This document shows, piece after piece, positions 24,656 to 33,104 of a stretch of 33,903 nt of DNA. The stretch is from Nitrososphaerota archaeon (GTDB taxonomy: Archaea > Thermoproteota > Nitrososphaeria > Conexivisphaerales > UBA164). A program made the position numbers and the translations under genes. A model generated the notes under the pieces. It saw nothing but the letters and a program-made list of their open reading frames with translations, ran no database searches and had not been told where the DNA came from. Each line of letters starts with the position of its first letter. The stretch's first letter is position 1. The stretch covers positions 1 to 33,903 of the forward strand of contig JAMCTX010000004.1 in NCBI GenBank assembly GCA_023381255.1, in the 5' to 3' direction.

Positions 24656-25666
24656 TTGAGCGACATAGCAATAGCCGGAATGGGGCCAGCTGGGGCATAC
24701 CTTGCATCACTATTGGGTGAAAGGGCGGTAGTATACGAGATGCAACAGGAAGAATCATTTACATCAGTATGCGCCTGGGGAACAGGTTCACTTGGTATGA
24801 AGGACCTGCTAAAGCGTGTGGGGATAAACATAGATGATTATATCCTTTTTTCAGGCAAAAGGCTTTATCTTGAGTTTGGCGGAAATTTGTTAAGGTTCTG
24901 GCTTGATGGACTTGCAACCTTTGACAAGCCAAGGCTGATGAAGGACCTTACAAAAGGCATTAAGGTGCACTACGGCACTAGGGTTTACAGTGGTTTTCTT
25001 GAATCGCGGTACAAGGTGGCAGTTGATGCTACTGGCGTTCACCGCAGATTACTGTCTCCCATTAAAAACGATTTTCTGCTGCCTACAGCGCAATACATAG
25101 TAAAATACAATGATATGCCGTATGACGATTTCTACATAACTCCTTTTGAAAATTATGGTGGTTATCTCTGGTTTTTCCCGATTGGTGACAAAAGGGCTTT
25201 TGTGGGTGCTGGAAATGCAGTGCCAGACCACGAAAAGAGAGTGTTGAATTTTATAGCAAAAACTAATGGCGAAATAGTTCAGGGGTCAAGAAGGGGAAAG
25301 GCAATAAGGCTTATCCCCCCATCAATGGCCGAGCCTCATTTCAGGATGAACGCCGTCGGGGTGGGAGAATCCGTTGGAACGGTGTTCCCGCTTGTTGGGG
25401 AAGGGATACTGCCCAGCATGGTTTCCGCCAAAATTCTGTATGACAACGATTTTGATTACAGATTATACAGCGTAAAACTGAACAAGACCTTTGAACCATA
25501 CGATGCAGCATTTAAGCTGATATGGAACAAAATGAAGAGAACCGGTGGCTTCTTTGAAAATTTGGGCCTGATGCTGGCAACGCTCCGGTACATCAGGGGT
25601 AACTCAAAAATGGTTGGTATGAAGGTTGGACTTTCTGACATGCTAAATGTGCTCAGGTTCTTCTAA
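24656..25666 (+). CDS. Geranylgeranyl-reductase-like FAD flavoprotein
   Basis: A 336-residue protein of the geranylgeranyl reductase family, which saturates isoprenoid chains of archaeal lipids or quinones. The N-terminal dinucleotide fold has GMGPAG; the YGGYLWFFPIGD segment near the middle matches the family PxxYxWxFP-like substrate motif. The second FAD motif, usually GDAAG, reads GESVG here, so aspartate is replaced by glutamate. It is shorter than the roughly 400-residue lipid reductases and may be a paralogue with another substrate. The start is a TTG: the TATA box TTTATAAATA at 24625-24634 predicts transcription beginning at that codon. The MBL gene follows after 2 bases. Confidence 0.82.
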   Translation: MSDIAIAGMGPAGAYLASLLGERAVVYEMQQEESFTSVCAWGTGSLGMKDLLKRVGINIDDYILFSGKRLYLEFGGNLLRFWLDGLATFDKPRLMKDLTKGIKVHYGTRVYSGFLESRYKVAVDATGVHRRLLSPIKNDFLLPTAQYIVKYNDMPYDDFYITPFENYGGYLWFFPIGDKRAFVGAGNAVPDHEKRVLNFIAKTNGEIVQGSRRGKAIRLIPPSMAEPHFRMNAVGVGESVGTVFPLVGEGILPSMVSAKILYDNDFDYRLYSVKLNKTFEPYDAAFKLIWNKMKRTGGFFENLGLMLATLRYIRGNSKMVGMKVGLSDMLNVLRFF

Positions 25667-25668
25667 AC

Positions 25669-26610
25669 ATGCTTCCTTATGGAATATCAAATATTGGGAG
25701 TAATCTTGTAATAAAAAGTGGAGGGAGGCTGATAGCCCTGGATCCTGTTACACAAGTGAGCGCTGACCTGATTTTTGTATCTCACGCTCATTTTGACCAC
25801 CTGATGAAAAAGGTAGCTTCGCCGGTAATTGCATCAAAAGAAACAATTGAGCTGGCCGAAGCCAGGGGAGTCAAAATTTCGGCGTTTTCACAGGAGCTTG
25901 ACGACATCAGGCTCGTTGATTCAGGTCATATACTGGGTTCCAGAGCGCTGATTGCCGGTAAAAATGAAACGATGTACACTGGCGACTTCGCCGGAAGGCC
26001 CCGTGGTTTTCTGGGGAAGCTTGAGCCAGAGCACGTGAAAAATCTTATAATTGAAAGCACTTATGGAAGGAAGGAATATGCATTTCCGTCCATTGCAAGC
26101 GTATTAAAAATAGCAATGGATAAAATAAGCAAAGCATATGATAGGGGTCTTGGTGTTTCCCTGCACGGGTATACGCTTGGAAAGGCCCAGTTGATAAGCT
26201 ACTTCTTTAAGGCCTGGAGGCCTTTGATATTTGATAGAAGGGTTGAGAATATCAACAAAATTTACAGAAGGCATGGAATAACGTTGCCTGAGCCGGATTA
26301 TGTTATTGATGAACCCGCGGAACTGCCCAATGGACCTTACATTTATGTTGCGCCCATGGGCCAAAGGGTTAATGTTTCCCCAGTTAGCATATCATTCACT
26401 GGGTGGGCTATAAAAGGCAGGAATTCGTCCCTGCCCATAAGCGATCATGCTGACCATGATGAACTTGTTAGTTTTGTCAAGGCAATAAATCCGGAAAATG
26501 TGGTTACGGTTCACGGATTTGATAGGGAATTTGCTAAGGAACTTAGAAAAGAAGGGTTCAGAGCTCAGGCCTTTGGGGATCAGCAAGTCGACATATGCGA
26601 TTTTATGTGA
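25669..26610 (+). CDS. MBL-fold / beta-CASP-type nuclease-like protein
   Basis: A 313-residue metallo-beta-lactamase-fold protein. Metal-binding motifs are SHAHFDHL (HxHxDH) near residue 40, DSGHILGS near 88 and YTGDF near 108. The C-terminal part has SISFTGWA, ISDHADHDEL and VVTVHG, corresponding to the beta-CASP motifs of RNA and DNA processing nucleases (CPSF73/RNase J/ligase-associated exonuclease group). It is short for a full beta-CASP enzyme (usually 420 residues or more). It probably acts on RNA or DNA ends, but the exact role is unknown. It is co-transcribed with the flavoprotein gene 2 bases upstream. Confidence 0.8.
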   Translation: MLPYGISNIGSNLVIKSGGRLIALDPVTQVSADLIFVSHAHFDHLMKKVASPVIASKETIELAEARGVKISAFSQELDDIRLVDSGHILGSRALIAGKNETMYTGDFAGRPRGFLGKLEPEHVKNLIIESTYGRKEYAFPSIASVLKIAMDKISKAYDRGLGVSLHGYTLGKAQLISYFFKAWRPLIFDRRVENINKIYRRHGITLPEPDYVIDEPAELPNGPYIYVAPMGQRVNVSPVSISFTGWAIKGRNSSLPISDHADHDELVSFVKAINPENVVTVHGFDREFAKELRKEGFRAQAFGDQQVDICDFM

Positions 26611-26697
26611 GTCATTTGTTAAATCAATAATGAATCAATGCTATTTTGCAATCCTTTAGCACAAAGGCTTATATTTGCGGTTTATGGAAGGAAAAAT

Positions 26698-27075
26698 ATG
26701 ATATTGGCTTTTCCAGTAGAGGATGATGAAGGGCTAGATTCAAAAATTTCAATGCACTTTGGAAGGGCAAAGTACTTTGCGTTCGTAAAAGTGGAAGGTG
26801 ATAAAATTGCAAACTTTGAAGTTAAACAGAACCCGCATGCCGAACATGAAGCTGGCGACCTGCCGAAGTTTGTTAGGGAAAACGGCGCCGAGTTTATTAT
26901 AGCATATGGCATGGGTCCCCGTGCTGTTGATTTTTTCAAGTCATTTGGCGTGCAGGTCATAACAGGCGCAAGCGGAAAGGTAAAGGAAGTAACAGGCGCG
27001 ATAATTAAAAATTCTCTTACGGTAGACGATCTCTGGAAGGAACATGGGGATTTTGAGCACCATCCCATGGAGTGA
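26698..27075 (+). CDS. NifX/NifB-type iron-molybdenum cofactor domain protein
   Basis: A 125-residue single-domain protein of the dinitrogenase FeMo-cofactor-binding family (SMHFGRAKYFAFVKVEGDKI...NPHAEHEAGDLPKFVRENGAEFIIAYGMGPRAVDFFKSFGVQV). Despite the family name, stand-alone members are widespread in organisms without nitrogenase and are thought to handle metal or Fe-S clusters. No nif genes are nearby. The C-terminal tail is His/Glu-rich (EHGDFEHHPME) and may bind metal. The open frame begins at 26638, but the ATG at 26698 matches the family start, and a TATA-like CTTATATTT at about 26667-26675 predicts a leaderless start there. Confidence 0.88.
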   Translation: MILAFPVEDDEGLDSKISMHFGRAKYFAFVKVEGDKIANFEVKQNPHAEHEAGDLPKFVRENGAEFIIAYGMGPRAVDFFKSFGVQVITGASGKVKEVTGAIIKNSLTVDDLWKEHGDFEHHPME

Positions 27076-27280
27076 ATTTTACTAAAAATAATCAGATATG
27101 TAATTTTCTGGTTCCATCAATTATCGGTCATACTAACGTGGAGCAGTACCGTTCCTGAAAGGTTATGATTAATTACAGCTCTAATTCAGAATGTTGGACT
27201 TTGCACAGCCTGCGCCGGCTATTTCGGGCTGATAGCTTGCTTATTCATTTTTTAGCCTATGCGGGAAGCTTGCCATTACA

Positions 27281-27288
27281 TATATAAA
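27281..27288 (+). promoter_or_regulatory. TATA box of the amidohydrolase gene
   Basis: TATATAAA, centred about 26 bases before the ATG at 27311, predicts a leaderless transcript. The good promoter in front of a broken reading frame suggests the damage is recent or is a sequence error. The rest of the 235-base gap holds no gene; a weak stem (27206-27210 with 27227-27231) is the only structure seen. Confidence 0.55.
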
Positions 27289-27310
27289 GCATTTTTAAAA
27301 TAAACAAGTA

Positions 27311-28615
27311 ATGAAGACGGTTATCAGGAACGCAATACTGGTTAGTTTTGTGGGAGAAGCATTAATACAGAAAAGGGGTTCCATTTTTGTCGACAACTCG
27401 ATCATAGCAAAAGTTGGAGAACTTGATCAGGAAACCAGGGCTTCAAGCGCAGATATGGTAATTGACGGAAAAGACATAATACTGACTCCGGGATTTGTTA
27501 ACCTACATACTCACGCTGGGCCTACTGCGATAAGGGGAATTGCAGAGGACATGCCGCTTACCAAATGGCTTGAAACGTATGTAAATCCTGCCCATCGGGT
27601 TCTAAGAAAAGAGGATGCTATGGCAGATTACAGGCTGGCTTATCTGGAAATGCTGAAGTCTGGAATAACCCACGCCTTGGACATGTACAGGTTTCCAGAA
27701 GTTGGAGTGAGAGAAGCCAAAAGTTCATGCATGGGTTAAACATTGGTTCCTTATACAGCAGATGTCTATGATTATTTTGAGGGCCCTGATGACACAGTAA
27801 GAAATGTTCGCATGTTCTCAAATACAAAAGGGCTGGGGAGGGTCTGGGTCGGTTTCGAGCACATATCATACTGCACGGAAAGCTGTCTGGAATTGCTTTC
27901 AAATGCGGCTTTAGAATACAAAACGGGTATACACACCCATGAATTCGAGACGCTGGATTTTGTTGAAAACGCTGTTAAAAAGTACGGTAAAAGGCCTCTT
28001 GACGTTTTTAAGCAGTTCAACATGCTTAACCATAAGCTGATACTTGCCCATTGCGTATGGCCAACACCGGAAGAACTCAGGGTTATGGCTGAAGCTGGTG
28101 TCAGCATAGCGCACAATCCAACCAGCAACATGAAGCTGGCATCAGGCGTTGCCCCCGTTGCGGAAATGCTCAGGTTAGGCATAAATGCCGGACTTGGAAC
28201 TGACGGCGTTAAGGAGAACAACCGGCTGGATATTTTTCAGGAAATGAAAAATGCTTCTCTTATCCAGAGGGCCATTACCGGCAACGCCTCACTGATGAAA
28301 GCAGCGGAGGTGTTCAAAATGGCGACAGCGAACGGAAATACCGCTCTTGGCATAAAGGCAGGGCAGCTGCGGGAAGGTTACCTTGCTGACTTAGTGCTGA
28401 TTGACGCTACGGCACCAAACATCAACCCGCTTTACCTGGAAAATTCAGTTTCAGCTGTTGTATATTCAGCGCATCCAGGCAATATTGTCGCCGTGATGGT
28501 CAACGGCAACATGGTAGTGGAGAACGGCAAACATGTGCATATTGATGAAACCAGCGTCATTAAAAATGCAAGGGAAGCTGGTGAGGCGCTGCTTAAGAGA
28601 ATTGAAAAAAGTTGA
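27311..28615 (+). pseudogene. Amidohydrolase (SAH/MTA deaminase type) interrupted by one in-frame stop
   Basis: Two open frames (27311-27739 and 27743-28615) lie in the same phase, separated only by TAA at 27737-27739. Joined, they give about 433 residues, the normal length of the TrzA/AtzA-like amidohydrolases that include S-adenosylhomocysteine and methylthioadenosine deaminases. Metal-site motifs are intact on both sides: NLHTHAGPTAIRG (HxH) before the stop, then IHTHEFE, LAHCVW and GLGTDGVKENNRLDIF after it. The TAA overlaps the right edge of a 28-base segment also found at 24274-24301. Either this is a recent pseudogene, a readthrough stop, or an assembly error. The distal half could restart at the TTG at 27743 but would lack the HxH motif. 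Confidence 0.8.
27710..27737 (+). repeat. Copy B of a 28-base repeated segment
   Basis: Direct-orientation copy of 24274-24301 with one mismatch. It lies inside the amidohydrolase gene, and its last base is the first base of the interrupting TAA. Confidence 0.85.
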
Positions 28616-28650
28616 AAAAAGTTTATTTTTGACATGATTTAAAATTTATT

Positions 28651-29043
28651 ATGAAACTTGATGATGGTGTTGTTTCACTGATAAACGACAAAAGCTTTGC
28701 CTACATTTCACTTATTGATGCAGATGGCTTCCCCCATGTAACGCCTGTATGGGTTGATACAGATGGTAAAAATGTCATTATAAATACTGCCGAGGGGAGG
28801 AAAAAGCAGAAGCTTGCCAAAAAGGGATCGGCTGTAACGGTAACGATAACAAACCCCTCAAATCCCTACAAATATGTAATGATAAAGGGCAAGATAAAGG
28901 AGCAGACTGGAACCCAGGCTGAAGAGCACATTGATAAGATGGCATCAAAATACATGGGCGTCAAAAAGTATCCCAAAAGCTCACCCGATGAAAGAAGGGT
29001 TCTGATTTACATTGAACCCGTAAATGTAATAAAAAACCTGTAG
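28651..29043 (+). CDS. PPOX-fold (pyridoxamine-phosphate-oxidase-like) flavin/F420 protein
   Basis: A 130-residue split-beta-barrel protein. The pattern FAYISLIDADGFPHVTPVWVDTDGKNVIINTAEGRKKQKL is typical of PPOX-class proteins that bind FMN or F420. Many archaeal and actinobacterial members are F420-dependent reductases of unsaturated lipids or cofactors. The substrate is unknown here. GTTTATTTTT at 28621-28630 acts as a well-spaced TATA element for a leaderless start at the ATG. The prenyltransferase gene follows 4 bases after the stop, so both are probably one transcript with a link to prenyl-lipid or quinone chemistry. Confidence 0.85.
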   Translation: MKLDDGVVSLINDKSFAYISLIDADGFPHVTPVWVDTDGKNVIINTAEGRKKQKLAKKGSAVTVTITNPSNPYKYVMIKGKIKEQTGTQAEEHIDKMASKYMGVKKYPKSSPDERRVLIYIEPVNVIKNL

Positions 29044-29047
29044 AAAA

Positions 29048-29926
29048 ATGAAGGCAAGTTCCGTTCTAGGAATGTTAAGGGCATGGAGCCTTCCGATGAG
29101 CATATCTTCGGTGTTGCTTGGCGGGGCAATGGCCCTTTTTGTCAGATTCAACATCTACACATTTTTACTGGCCATAATTGCCACGCTCCTGCTGCATGCA
29201 GGAACCAACGTGCTAAATGATGCCAATGATGTGTCACAGGGTGTAGACAGACCTGGCTGCGCAACTGCGCTTTACAGGGAACACCCTGTGCTGAAGGGCG
29301 AACTCACTGTAAATAATGCTTTTATGATATCTGCTGTCACGATATCTGCGGGACTTCTCCTTGGTGCCTATATTTCATATATTACAGGGCCTGCAGTGTT
29401 CCTGTTTGAATTAATTGGCGCGGTGATGCTTGCGTCGTACAACGGTCCATTGGCTAACCTCAAGGCCCACGGATTTGGCGAGCTCGATGTCTCGTTGGTG
29501 TTTGGGCCGCCTCTTGTTATGGGCGGATTTGCGGCAGCATCTGGCGGAATCGTTTCCTTAAGCGCGCTGTTGGTATCTCTTTTGCCCACAATGATAATGA
29601 TGTCAATAATCTACTCCAACAATTACCGCGACAGGGTGAGCGACTCTGAAGCCGGCGTCAGGTCCTTTGCAATGATGACCCAAAAACATGGTTATAAGAT
29701 ATATGCTTCATTTCTGCTGGCGGTTTATGCCCTTCAGGCAGTTTTTATAATTTTTGGCTTGCTTCCCCTGTACTCACTGTTGACTTTGCTTACAATTCCT
29801 TACAGCATAAAACTGCTCAGGATGTTCAGGTTAAATGCGCTTGACATAGATTCAAAGACCGGGACTCTGTTTGCCATTTACAATATACTGCTTGTGGCAG
29901 GGCTTGTAATGTCAATGATTTTTTGA
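29048..29926 (+). CDS. UbiA-family prenyltransferase (MenA-like)
   Basis: A 292-residue integral membrane protein with about eight helices. The first prenyl-diphosphate motif is NVLNDANDVSQGVD near residues 55-68, and the second region contains NNYRDRVSDSEAGVRS near 195. The HAGTNVLND context and GVDR after the motif resemble 1,4-dihydroxy-2-naphthoate prenyltransferases (MenA). It therefore probably attaches a prenyl tail to a quinone head group, and could supply quinol to the CydAB oxidase. Other UbiA members make lipids or haem derivatives, so the substrate is an inference. It is in an operon with the PPOX-fold gene. Confidence 0.85.
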   Translation: MKASSVLGMLRAWSLPMSISSVLLGGAMALFVRFNIYTFLLAIIATLLLHAGTNVLNDANDVSQGVDRPGCATALYREHPVLKGELTVNNAFMISAVTISAGLLLGAYISYITGPAVFLFELIGAVMLASYNGPLANLKAHGFGELDVSLVFGPPLVMGGFAAASGGIVSLSALLVSLLPTMIMMSIIYSNNYRDRVSDSEAGVRSFAMMTQKHGYKIYASFLLAVYALQAVFIIFGLLPLYSLLTLLTIPYSIKLLRMFRLNALDIDSKTGTLFAIYNILLVAGLVMSMIF

Positions 29927-29939
29927 ACAATACCTGTGT

Positions 29940-29961
29940 GATTCTTATAAAAATTAGAATC
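29940..29961 (+). promoter_or_regulatory. TATA box of the por operon inside a 6-base inverted repeat
   Basis: GATTCT (29940-29945) and AGAATC (29956-29961) are perfect inverted arms around TATAAAAATT, which is positioned as a TATA box with predicted transcription start near 29975, 18 bases before porG. A repressor bound here would block TBP. The same bases could alternatively form a weak transcript end for the UbiA gene. Confidence 0.45.
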
Positions 29962-29992
29962 TTTTGAGGCAATAAATAGATATCTTTTTAAA

Positions 29993-30583
29993 ATGCCTTT
30001 GAGGACCATTATAAGACCAATATTGCACACTAGTTTTGAATTGAGGTGGCATGGAAGGGGCGGTCAGGGTGCTGTAACTGCTGCAATAATTGTTGCTGAA
30101 GCAGCGATATTTGATGAAAAGTATGCGCAGGCGTTCCCCGAATTTGGTGCTGAAAGGAGGGGGGCTCCGGTCAAGGCGTACACCCGTGTTTCTGAGCAGC
30201 AAATACTCACGCGCTCTCCGATTATTGCCCCTGACATGGTAGTGGTGCTTGATACATCAATTGATGAAAAAATTTACCTGGATGGTTTGAAGGTCGGGGG
30301 GACGATTCTTATAAATTCATCAAAGGGCAAAAGCGAGCTTAAGGAAAAAATAGAAAGGGAAGATGTAATGATAGCAAAGGTTGATGCAACGCATATTGCA
30401 ATGGATGAGCTAGGGGCGGCAATTGTCAACACTGCAATGGTTGGCGCGTTAATCAAGGTTACTCCACTCGCAAAGCTTGACTCTGTAAGCGAAGCGATCA
30501 GGGAAAACTTCAAGCCAAAGATTGCCGAGGCAAATGTTAAAGCTGCCGGCCGGGCTTATAATGAAGTAGAGGTGTTAAACTGA
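29993..30583 (+). CDS. porG: 2-oxoacid:ferredoxin oxidoreductase gamma subunit
   Basis: A 196-residue gamma subunit of the pyruvate (or 2-oxoisovalerate) ferredoxin oxidoreductase complex. The hallmark is RWHGRGGQGAVTAA near residues 20-33, followed by AQAFPEFGAERRGAPVKAYTR. The N-terminal 17 residues before the motif are longer than usual; no better start is visible. It is first in a tight porG-porD-porA-porB operon, with delta starting 1 base after its stop. The complex oxidatively decarboxylates 2-oxoacids to acyl-CoA and passes electrons to ferredoxin in the cytoplasm. Confidence 0.93.
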   Translation: MPLRTIIRPILHTSFELRWHGRGGQGAVTAAIIVAEAAIFDEKYAQAFPEFGAERRGAPVKAYTRVSEQQILTRSPIIAPDMVVVLDTSIDEKIYLDGLKVGGTILINSSKGKSELKEKIEREDVMIAKVDATHIAMDELGAAIVNTAMVGALIKVTPLAKLDSVSEAIRENFKPKIAEANVKAAGRAYNEVEVLN

Positions 30584-30584
30584 C

Positions 30585-30893
30585 ATGATAGGATGGAAAT
30601 CTATGCCCGCAGGCGCCGTAATAATGGAACCTGGAAACAGCGCTGAAAGGTTCACGGGGGACTGGAGAACATTCAAACCCGTGATCAATCAGGACAAGTG
30701 CACGAGATGCTTAAGGTGCTGGGTGTTCTGCCCAGAGCCCGCAATATCGATAGTTGACAGGCAATATACAAGTTCATCAGGCAGGGCATGGAAGAACTCG
30801 GTGGAAATTAACTACGATTACTGCAAGGGATGCGGAATATGCGTGGAAGAATGCGAGCCCAAGGCCATTGACTTTATAGAAGAGGTGAAATGA
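30585..30893 (+). CDS. porD: 2-oxoacid:ferredoxin oxidoreductase delta subunit
   Basis: A 102-residue ferredoxin-like subunit with two 4Fe-4S motifs, CTRCLRCWVFCPEP near residues 38-51 and CKGCGICVEECEP near 83-95. It passes electrons from the catalytic alpha/beta subunits to external ferredoxin, plausibly the zinc ferredoxin encoded at 10608. It lies 1 base after porG and 1 base before porA, with a GAGGTG Shine-Dalgarno for porA in its last codons. Confidence 0.95.
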   Translation: MIGWKSMPAGAVIMEPGNSAERFTGDWRTFKPVINQDKCTRCLRCWVFCPEPAISIVDRQYTSSSGRAWKNSVEINYDYCKGCGICVEECEPKAIDFIEEVK

Positions 30894-30894
30894 T

Positions 30895-32079
30895 ATGGAA
30901 ACCATAGCAAAATCCATATGGAAGAGGTTGCCTCTGAGCTCCAATTATGCTGTTGCATATGCTGCAAGGGATTCAGATGTTGATGAGATTGCCGCATATC
31001 CAATAACCCCTCAGACCACGGTTGTGGAAAAGCTATCTGAATTTATTGCAAATGGTGAACTCCTGGCGGAAATGGTGCATGTTGAAAGTGAGCACTCTGC
31101 AATGAGCGCATCAATAGGCGCAAGCGCGGCCGGCGCAAGGGCATTCACCGCAACTTCAAGCCAGGGGCTTGAGCTCATGCATGAACTGCTTCATATAGCT
31201 TCAGGAATGAGGCTGCCGATTGTAATGTCTGTAGCAGCAAGGGCATTGTCAGCCCCCCTGAGCATATGGGGAGATTACAGCGACGTGATGAACACAAGGG
31301 ACACGTCGTGGATTACCATAATTGCTTCATCTGCCCAGGAAGTTTATGACAGCATAGTGCAGGCATACAGAATAGCGGAAAGCGTAATGCTCCCGGTTAT
31401 GGTTGCGTATGACGGCTTTATGATGAGCCACACTTATGAACCGGTGTTTGTCAGTGAAAAGGCAGGGTTGTTCAGGGATTATATACCGAGAAAGGGCAGG
31501 GTTGTTCTTGACACCAAGAAGCCAGTTACAATGGGCGCTGTTGCAAACCCTGATTGGTACTATGAAACCAAGTACCAGCAGGTAAAGGCAATGAGCGATG
31601 CATATGGCCTGTCAGTGGAGGCAGATCAGACTTTCAGCAAACTGTACGGCAGGGGCTATGGGCTAGTTGAGGAATATAACGTCGATAATTCTGAGCTTGT
31701 CATTTTAACCTATGGTGGAATTTTCGGAACAGTAAAGCAGGCTGTTGACGAAATGAGGGAACAAGGAATTCCAGTAGGTGCGGCAAGGGTGAGGCTCTTC
31801 AGGCCTTTCCCGCTGAATGAACTTAGGTCGCTGCTGCTAAAGTCAAAGGCGGTGGCAGTTCTGGACAGATCATTTTCCAACGGTTTGCCTGTGTCAGGGC
31901 CCCTTGCTGTTGAATTAAAATCAATGATGAACTCCTACAACATCAACGTTCCAGTTTACAGCTACATTGTGGGGCTTGGCCAAAGGACGGTTACGGAAGC
32001 TGACATATCTAAGATTGCAAGCCAGGCATTGTCCAGCAAAGTTTCAAATGAAAGCATATACTGGGGTGTGCGGGAATGA
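30895..32079 (+). CDS. porA: 2-oxoacid:ferredoxin oxidoreductase alpha subunit
   Basis: A 394-residue alpha subunit. The YPITPQT motif lies near residue 37, followed by EMVHVESEHSAMSASIGASAAGARAFTATSSQG, which forms the thiamine-diphosphate pyrimidine-binding domain. The C-terminal transketolase-like domain contains the VRLFRPFP segment. The HTYEPV stretch and general pattern fit pyruvate or 2-oxoisovalerate oxidoreductase; the two cannot be told apart with confidence. It overlaps porB by 4 bases (ATGA). Confidence 0.95.
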   Translation: METIAKSIWKRLPLSSNYAVAYAARDSDVDEIAAYPITPQTTVVEKLSEFIANGELLAEMVHVESEHSAMSASIGASAAGARAFTATSSQGLELMHELLHIASGMRLPIVMSVAARALSAPLSIWGDYSDVMNTRDTSWITIIASSAQEVYDSIVQAYRIAESVMLPVMVAYDGFMMSHTYEPVFVSEKAGLFRDYIPRKGRVVLDTKKPVTMGAVANPDWYYETKYQQVKAMSDAYGLSVEADQTFSKLYGRGYGLVEEYNVDNSELVILTYGGIFGTVKQAVDEMREQGIPVGAARVRLFRPFPLNELRSLLLKSKAVAVLDRSFSNGLPVSGPLAVELKSMMNSYNINVPVYSYIVGLGQRTVTEADISKIASQALSSKVSNESIYWGVRE

Positions 32080-33029
32080 GCGGAAAGCCATTTTTCAGAA
32101 CCATATTTGATGTTCCCCACGAGGAATATTTTTCTCCCGGGCACGGGCTGTGTGCTGGCTGCACCGCTGGCACGATTGCCAAGTTGCTGCTCAAAGTGGC
32201 TGGACCTAATACGATCGTGGTGAACGCGACTGGCTGTGTTGAGGTTTCAACAACCACTTATCCTTACACATCATGGAATGTGCCTTGGCTTCATGTAGCA
32301 TTTGAAAATACTGCAGCTGCAGCAAGTGGCGTTGAATCAGCAATTATAGCTTTGAAGAAAAAGGGTATCATGGACCCATCCACGAAAGTCAATGTAATAG
32401 CTCTTGCAGGTGACGGTGGAACCTATGACATAGGCCTACAGGCTCTGAGTGGAATGCTTGAAAGGGGTCACCGTGTAATGTACGTGCTTTACGATAATGA
32501 GGCTTACATGAACACAGGCATACAGAGAAGCGGAAGCACGCCGGAATTTGCCTGGACAACAACGACCCCCGTAGGAAGTCAGTGGAAGGGAAAGATGCAA
32601 CAAAAGAAGCCAATTGCCGAAATAGTGTCGGCGCATGGAACGCCTTATGTTGCGACATCAAATCCAAACAACTTTACGGACATGATGAACAAGTTCAAGA
32701 AAGGGCTGGAAACTGAAGGGCCGTCATTTGTTCATGTGCTGCAGCCATGCACTACAGGCTGGAAGTTTGACCCTAGGTATGGCATTGAAATTTCCAGGCT
32801 GGCAACAGAAACAGCAATGTGGATAAACTGGGAAAATGACCACGGCGAGTTCAGAGTTACGGTAACCGTTCCCAGAAGAAGGCATGTAAGAAACTACCTC
32901 AGAATGCAGGGGCGCTTCAGCCATTTAACTGAGCAGGAAGTAAATGAAATACAGGATTCGGTTAATAAAAAAGTTGAAAATATAAACAGGCTTGTGGGCA
33001 AAACTGTAATTGGCCCGCTGGTTGAATAA
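32076..33029 (+). CDS. porB: 2-oxoacid:ferredoxin oxidoreductase beta subunit
   Basis: A 317-residue beta subunit that binds the thiamine diphosphate through GDGGTYDIGLQALSGMLERG and the YDNEAYMNTG motif. Cysteines in HGLCAGC (two), NATGC and LQPC supply the proximal 4Fe-4S cluster. Together with gamma, delta and alpha this makes the complete heterotetramer. The PWLHVAFENTAAAASG segment is typical of the pyruvate-type enzyme. It is the last gene of the operon. Confidence 0.95.
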   Translation: MSGKPFFRTIFDVPHEEYFSPGHGLCAGCTAGTIAKLLLKVAGPNTIVVNATGCVEVSTTTYPYTSWNVPWLHVAFENTAAAASGVESAIIALKKKGIMDPSTKVNVIALAGDGGTYDIGLQALSGMLERGHRVMYVLYDNEAYMNTGIQRSGSTPEFAWTTTTPVGSQWKGKMQQKKPIAEIVSAHGTPYVATSNPNNFTDMMNKFKKGLETEGPSFVHVLQPCTTGWKFDPRYGIEISRLATETAMWINWENDHGEFRVTVTVPRRRHVRNYLRMQGRFSHLTEQEVNEIQDSVNKKVENINRLVGKTVIGPLVE

Positions 33030-33060
33030 TCGGCTTTTTTTAAAACCGCAAAATTTTTTA
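33030..33060 (+). terminator. Terminator of the por operon
   Basis: Directly after the porB stop, CGG (33031-33033) and CCG (33046-33048) flank a run of seven T and four A, followed by a second T6 tract. It fits an archaeal T-tract terminator. Confidence 0.55.
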
Positions 33061-33104
33061 TGTTTATAGGTAATATTTAAATTCCAGCAAAAGGAAGCTT
33101 GAAA

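Noticed and set aside
24484-24831. A minus-strand open frame of 115 codons over tRNA-Arg and the flavoprotein start
   Set aside because: It overlaps a tRNA and the first codons of a gene with a clear FAD motif, and has no recognisable domain.
27772-28221. A 149-codon minus-strand open frame within the amidohydrolase
   Set aside because: The plus-strand frame carries the metal-site motifs, so this is a shadow.
27311-28615. Two separate functional genes in place of one broken amidohydrolase
   Set aside because: Both parts are in the same phase, split by a single stop, and the metal ligands needed for one active site are divided between them.
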